64,000 bases of DNA, taken from Bacteroidaceae bacterium. GTDB lineage: Bacteria; Bacteroidota; Bacteroidia; Bacteroidales; Bacteroidaceae. Below the pieces are notes generated by a model, which did not search any database, had not been told where the DNA came from, and saw nothing but the letters and a program-made list of their open reading frames with translations. The position numbers and the translations under genes were made by a program. The DNA lies in NCBI GenBank assembly GCA_900770655.1, contig CAAGLA010000025.1, positions 1 to 64,000 of the forward strand, written 5' to 3'. Shown here one piece after another: positions 63,101-64,000 of the stretch; position 1 is the stretch's first letter, and each line of letters starts with the position of its first letter.

Positions 63101-64000
63101 AGTTTAATTTCGCTACGGTGTGAATAGTCCATTTCCAGTTTTATTGTGCGCAGAGGACGGTAGTCCTTTCTCACTTTGTAAATCTCCGGCGCCCACCAAT
63201 TCTGTGCAAAGGTACCGTTGCTGTTAAACGATGCGCCACCGTAGGCGTAAGGACAGTATATGAATCCGCTGTTTCCCCACCAAGTACCCCAAGAGTTTAC
63301 AAGAATCCAAGCACCCTTTTCATCTTTTTCAGTTTCACCGGCAACGCCGTTGCCGTCGAGGTCGAACTCAATGCGGTCGTCATAGCCTACTATTGTCATA
63401 GCGTGGTCTACCTGTGTGCCCCACGCCTTTACATATTTCTTGCCTACAACTCCGGCGCTTCTGTTTGATGCTGTGCTTGGAATGGTTCCGTTGTAATTGC
63501 CGCCTGCGCTCGCAAGGCCAATACCGCAAATGCCTCCTGCGTGAAAGCTATCGTCGCCATTGTGGTTCCAAAGCCAGTTCTTTACAAGCTCGCGACCCTC
63601 TTCTGTCCCTACGTTAAGAGGAAAGTTTACGGGGTCGAGCATACGGTTATGCATTGCTTCGAACCATTTGTCATATCCCTGCATCCAGCCAAAATCATTG
63701 TCGGCGCAATCTTGGTATCCGAATGTCGAAGAGTAGGTCTGTCCTCCATACGTTGCAGCCGACGGAACGCCTATGCTTGTCACAAACTCGTTCTTTCCCG
63801 AATTTCCATTTGTAAGAAGCCATACAAAGTGTGAAGGGTAGTAGTTTTTCGAGAATTTGCCATAGAGGTTACGGTAGGCGTTCAGTTCGTATGTAAACAT
63901 ATAACATATACGCGAAGCCGAACCGCAAGAACCGCCGTCTTGGTTGAATACGGGCGGGAAAAATATCTCTTCGGCATTGTTTACATATTCCGGGCGTTCT
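60190..64000 (-). CDS. Secreted C1 (papain-like) peptidase with LamG and PKD modules, 5' end outside the window
   Basis: At least 1269 residues; the frame is open through the right edge. The catalytic Cys lies in NQDGGSCGSASR (encoded about 63919-63954), His in VDHAMTIVGYDD, Asn in ILVNSWGTWWG: a complete papain-type triad. After the peptidase come a FnIII-like segment, a LamG/concanavalin-like domain (about 62480-61900), at least three PKD/Ig-like repeats, a second LamG-like domain (about 61020-60400) and a tail (IYDLQGRRV...SLYIVNGKK) typical of secreted Bacteroidota proteins with sorting tails. Starts at any ATG near 63900 would remove the catalytic Cys, so the true start is beyond 64000. 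Probably a surface or secreted adhesin-protease. Confidence 0.88.
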   Translation of the reverse strand, partial: ERPEYVNNAEEIFFPPVFNQDGGSCGSASRICYMFTYELNAYRNLYGKFSKNYYPSHFVWLLTNGNSGKNEFVTSIGVPSAATYGGQTYSSTFGYQDCADNDFGWMQGYDKWFEAMHNRMLDPVNFPLNVGTEEGRELVKNWLWNHNGDDSFHAGGICGIGLASAGGNYNGTIPSTASNRSAGVVGKKYVKAWGTQVDHAMTIVGYDDRIEFDLDGNGVAGETEKDEKGAWILVNSWGTWWGNSGFIYCPYAYGGASFNSNGTFAQNWWAPEIYKVRKDYRPLRTIKLEMDYSHRSEIKLLAGISADINATVPEKTIEFEHFKYAGDGNYGNTNPAPEVPMLGRWADGKLHTEPMEFGYDLTDLTNGYDRSMPLKYFFIVETRNWGKGGGNIYKASIMDYEYNENGTETPFTLPEGKVEIKSAGNKTIISVVVYGEPYYSPQNVSFEGKTLKWDAPLPSAKNLSKYNVYRNGEKIAEVGNSTREYNVPETDGLDGIYGVTALYEGGHESQAANIPAPVAFEENNIAVDLKQSGLRIPGIFDTKYENATIEFYLRPNTLVSWNQSAGPGWGTFMMHADSDGNFTAGWDTNNRKTTSSYLREGKWSHVAVTVQGNKMTIYIDGQNRGSFTSSLYRGLGGFGDLVFAADVDSYNNSYTDAGIDEIRIWNKARTISEVRNGRNFQYSGDVMPDGLIAYYKGDLVTVDGRKMMREYISGNHAEILNNNYEPIESTVSLTKPTSTLTAGINAINSEIYAGTPVKLSAKYSDAVTSLRWTVEDAGMNNVKVIEPTVTFRTAGEHKIILVAEDSEGNSKTAELTVNVLPEKAVDATFHVSKNPVIKGERISFIVENPAFGQMYEWTITGAETEKIYGLHAGAAFNNTGDQTVTLKVTSLTGTKSATHTVTINVLESKPEADFEISPAVILKGEKTFLRDISKFHPTEWEWILESEAKTYIINGQHSSITPTACGVYNVTLNVSNEIGSGTTTRERALVVCNADSKNGLSFNSNAKVTAPLKIKDCSVLTIEWWMRPTQLTDKCLGIGESEATFLIKTDAQGVMSLCADSYAGKSQPGFVIANEWHHYAAILDNGFVDYYRDGKHFSTSYVSTNAKIPQLNSLSIGCDGANMNGQIDEVRVWSSVVKDEALLAVCNAPIENPAAYSNLLLYYDFNQAGGDVIDRTGNGYNGVRSGFGPDGDAWGLSRGVFCLNTEQEGTNDNIEYIEANGEEFTGIECITGNNAVEGNNAIYDLQGRRVLEPQRGSLYIVNGKKMIFR

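Overview
The window is a chromosomal segment of a Bacteroidales bacterium (Bacteroidota); I cannot name the genus. The evidence is the recurrent promoter pattern TTTG-N19/20-TAnnTTTG typical of the phylum's primary sigma factor, the MurF-Alr fusion, the GSCFA protein, class III fructose-bisphosphatase, S46 dipeptidyl-peptidase, long-form IspG, DUF4369 lipoproteins, and C-terminal tails like those of type IX secretion cargo.

Positions 1 to about 5021 are one end of an integrated mobile element whose remainder lies left of the window. All its genes read leftward: tyrosine integrase, excisionase-like protein, winged-helix protein, two small proteins (one with a NUMOD3-like motif) and a serine recombinase, followed by a highly structured probable non-coding RNA. 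The right junction is at 5003-5021, where the 3' end of a tRNA-Pro gene remains beside a terminator, so the element appears to use tRNA-Pro as its attachment site. No relaxase, phage structural gene or cargo is visible here.

Immediately right of that junction, 5148-10439 holds the most unusual locus: a LytTR regulator, an FHA/zinc-ribbon membrane protein, an acidic membrane protein with three evenly spaced RT motifs and an EF-hand loop, an exported caspase-like protease, a second zinc-ribbon/FHA protein, and a PP2C phosphatase with a membrane segment and WG repeats. A 21-bp tandem repeat in front of the second transcription unit is a likely LytTR operator. This looks like a phospho-threonine signalling module with no kinase in the window, reaching a periplasmic protease.

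10696-32334 holds a giant secreted CotH/cohesin/dockerin protein, an S46 peptidase, a DUF4369 lipoprotein, a PlsC acyltransferase, a pyrC-centred group (stand-alone MetH reactivation domain, dihydroorotase, HIT protein, GreA), a TlpA-like lipoprotein, pnp, ddh, an NSS transporter and the GSCFA plus murF-alr pair (cell wall precursor synthesis).

32569-47672 contains dxs-trkA-trkH (isoprenoid precursor synthesis and K+ uptake), a convergent ATPase/DUF4435 pair resembling the two parts of the PARIS defence system, then nucleoside kinase, rpoN, esterase, fbp, purE and ispG. 47727-64000 contains an ECF sigma factor, thrA, an unrecognised protein, menA-CPBP protease-radA-FAD oxidoreductase, manA, an outer-membrane beta-barrel protein and a very large C1-type peptidase cut by the right edge. 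Several convergent gene pairs are separated by long, sometimes perfect, palindromic terminators. I found no complete tRNA, rRNA or CRISPR array.
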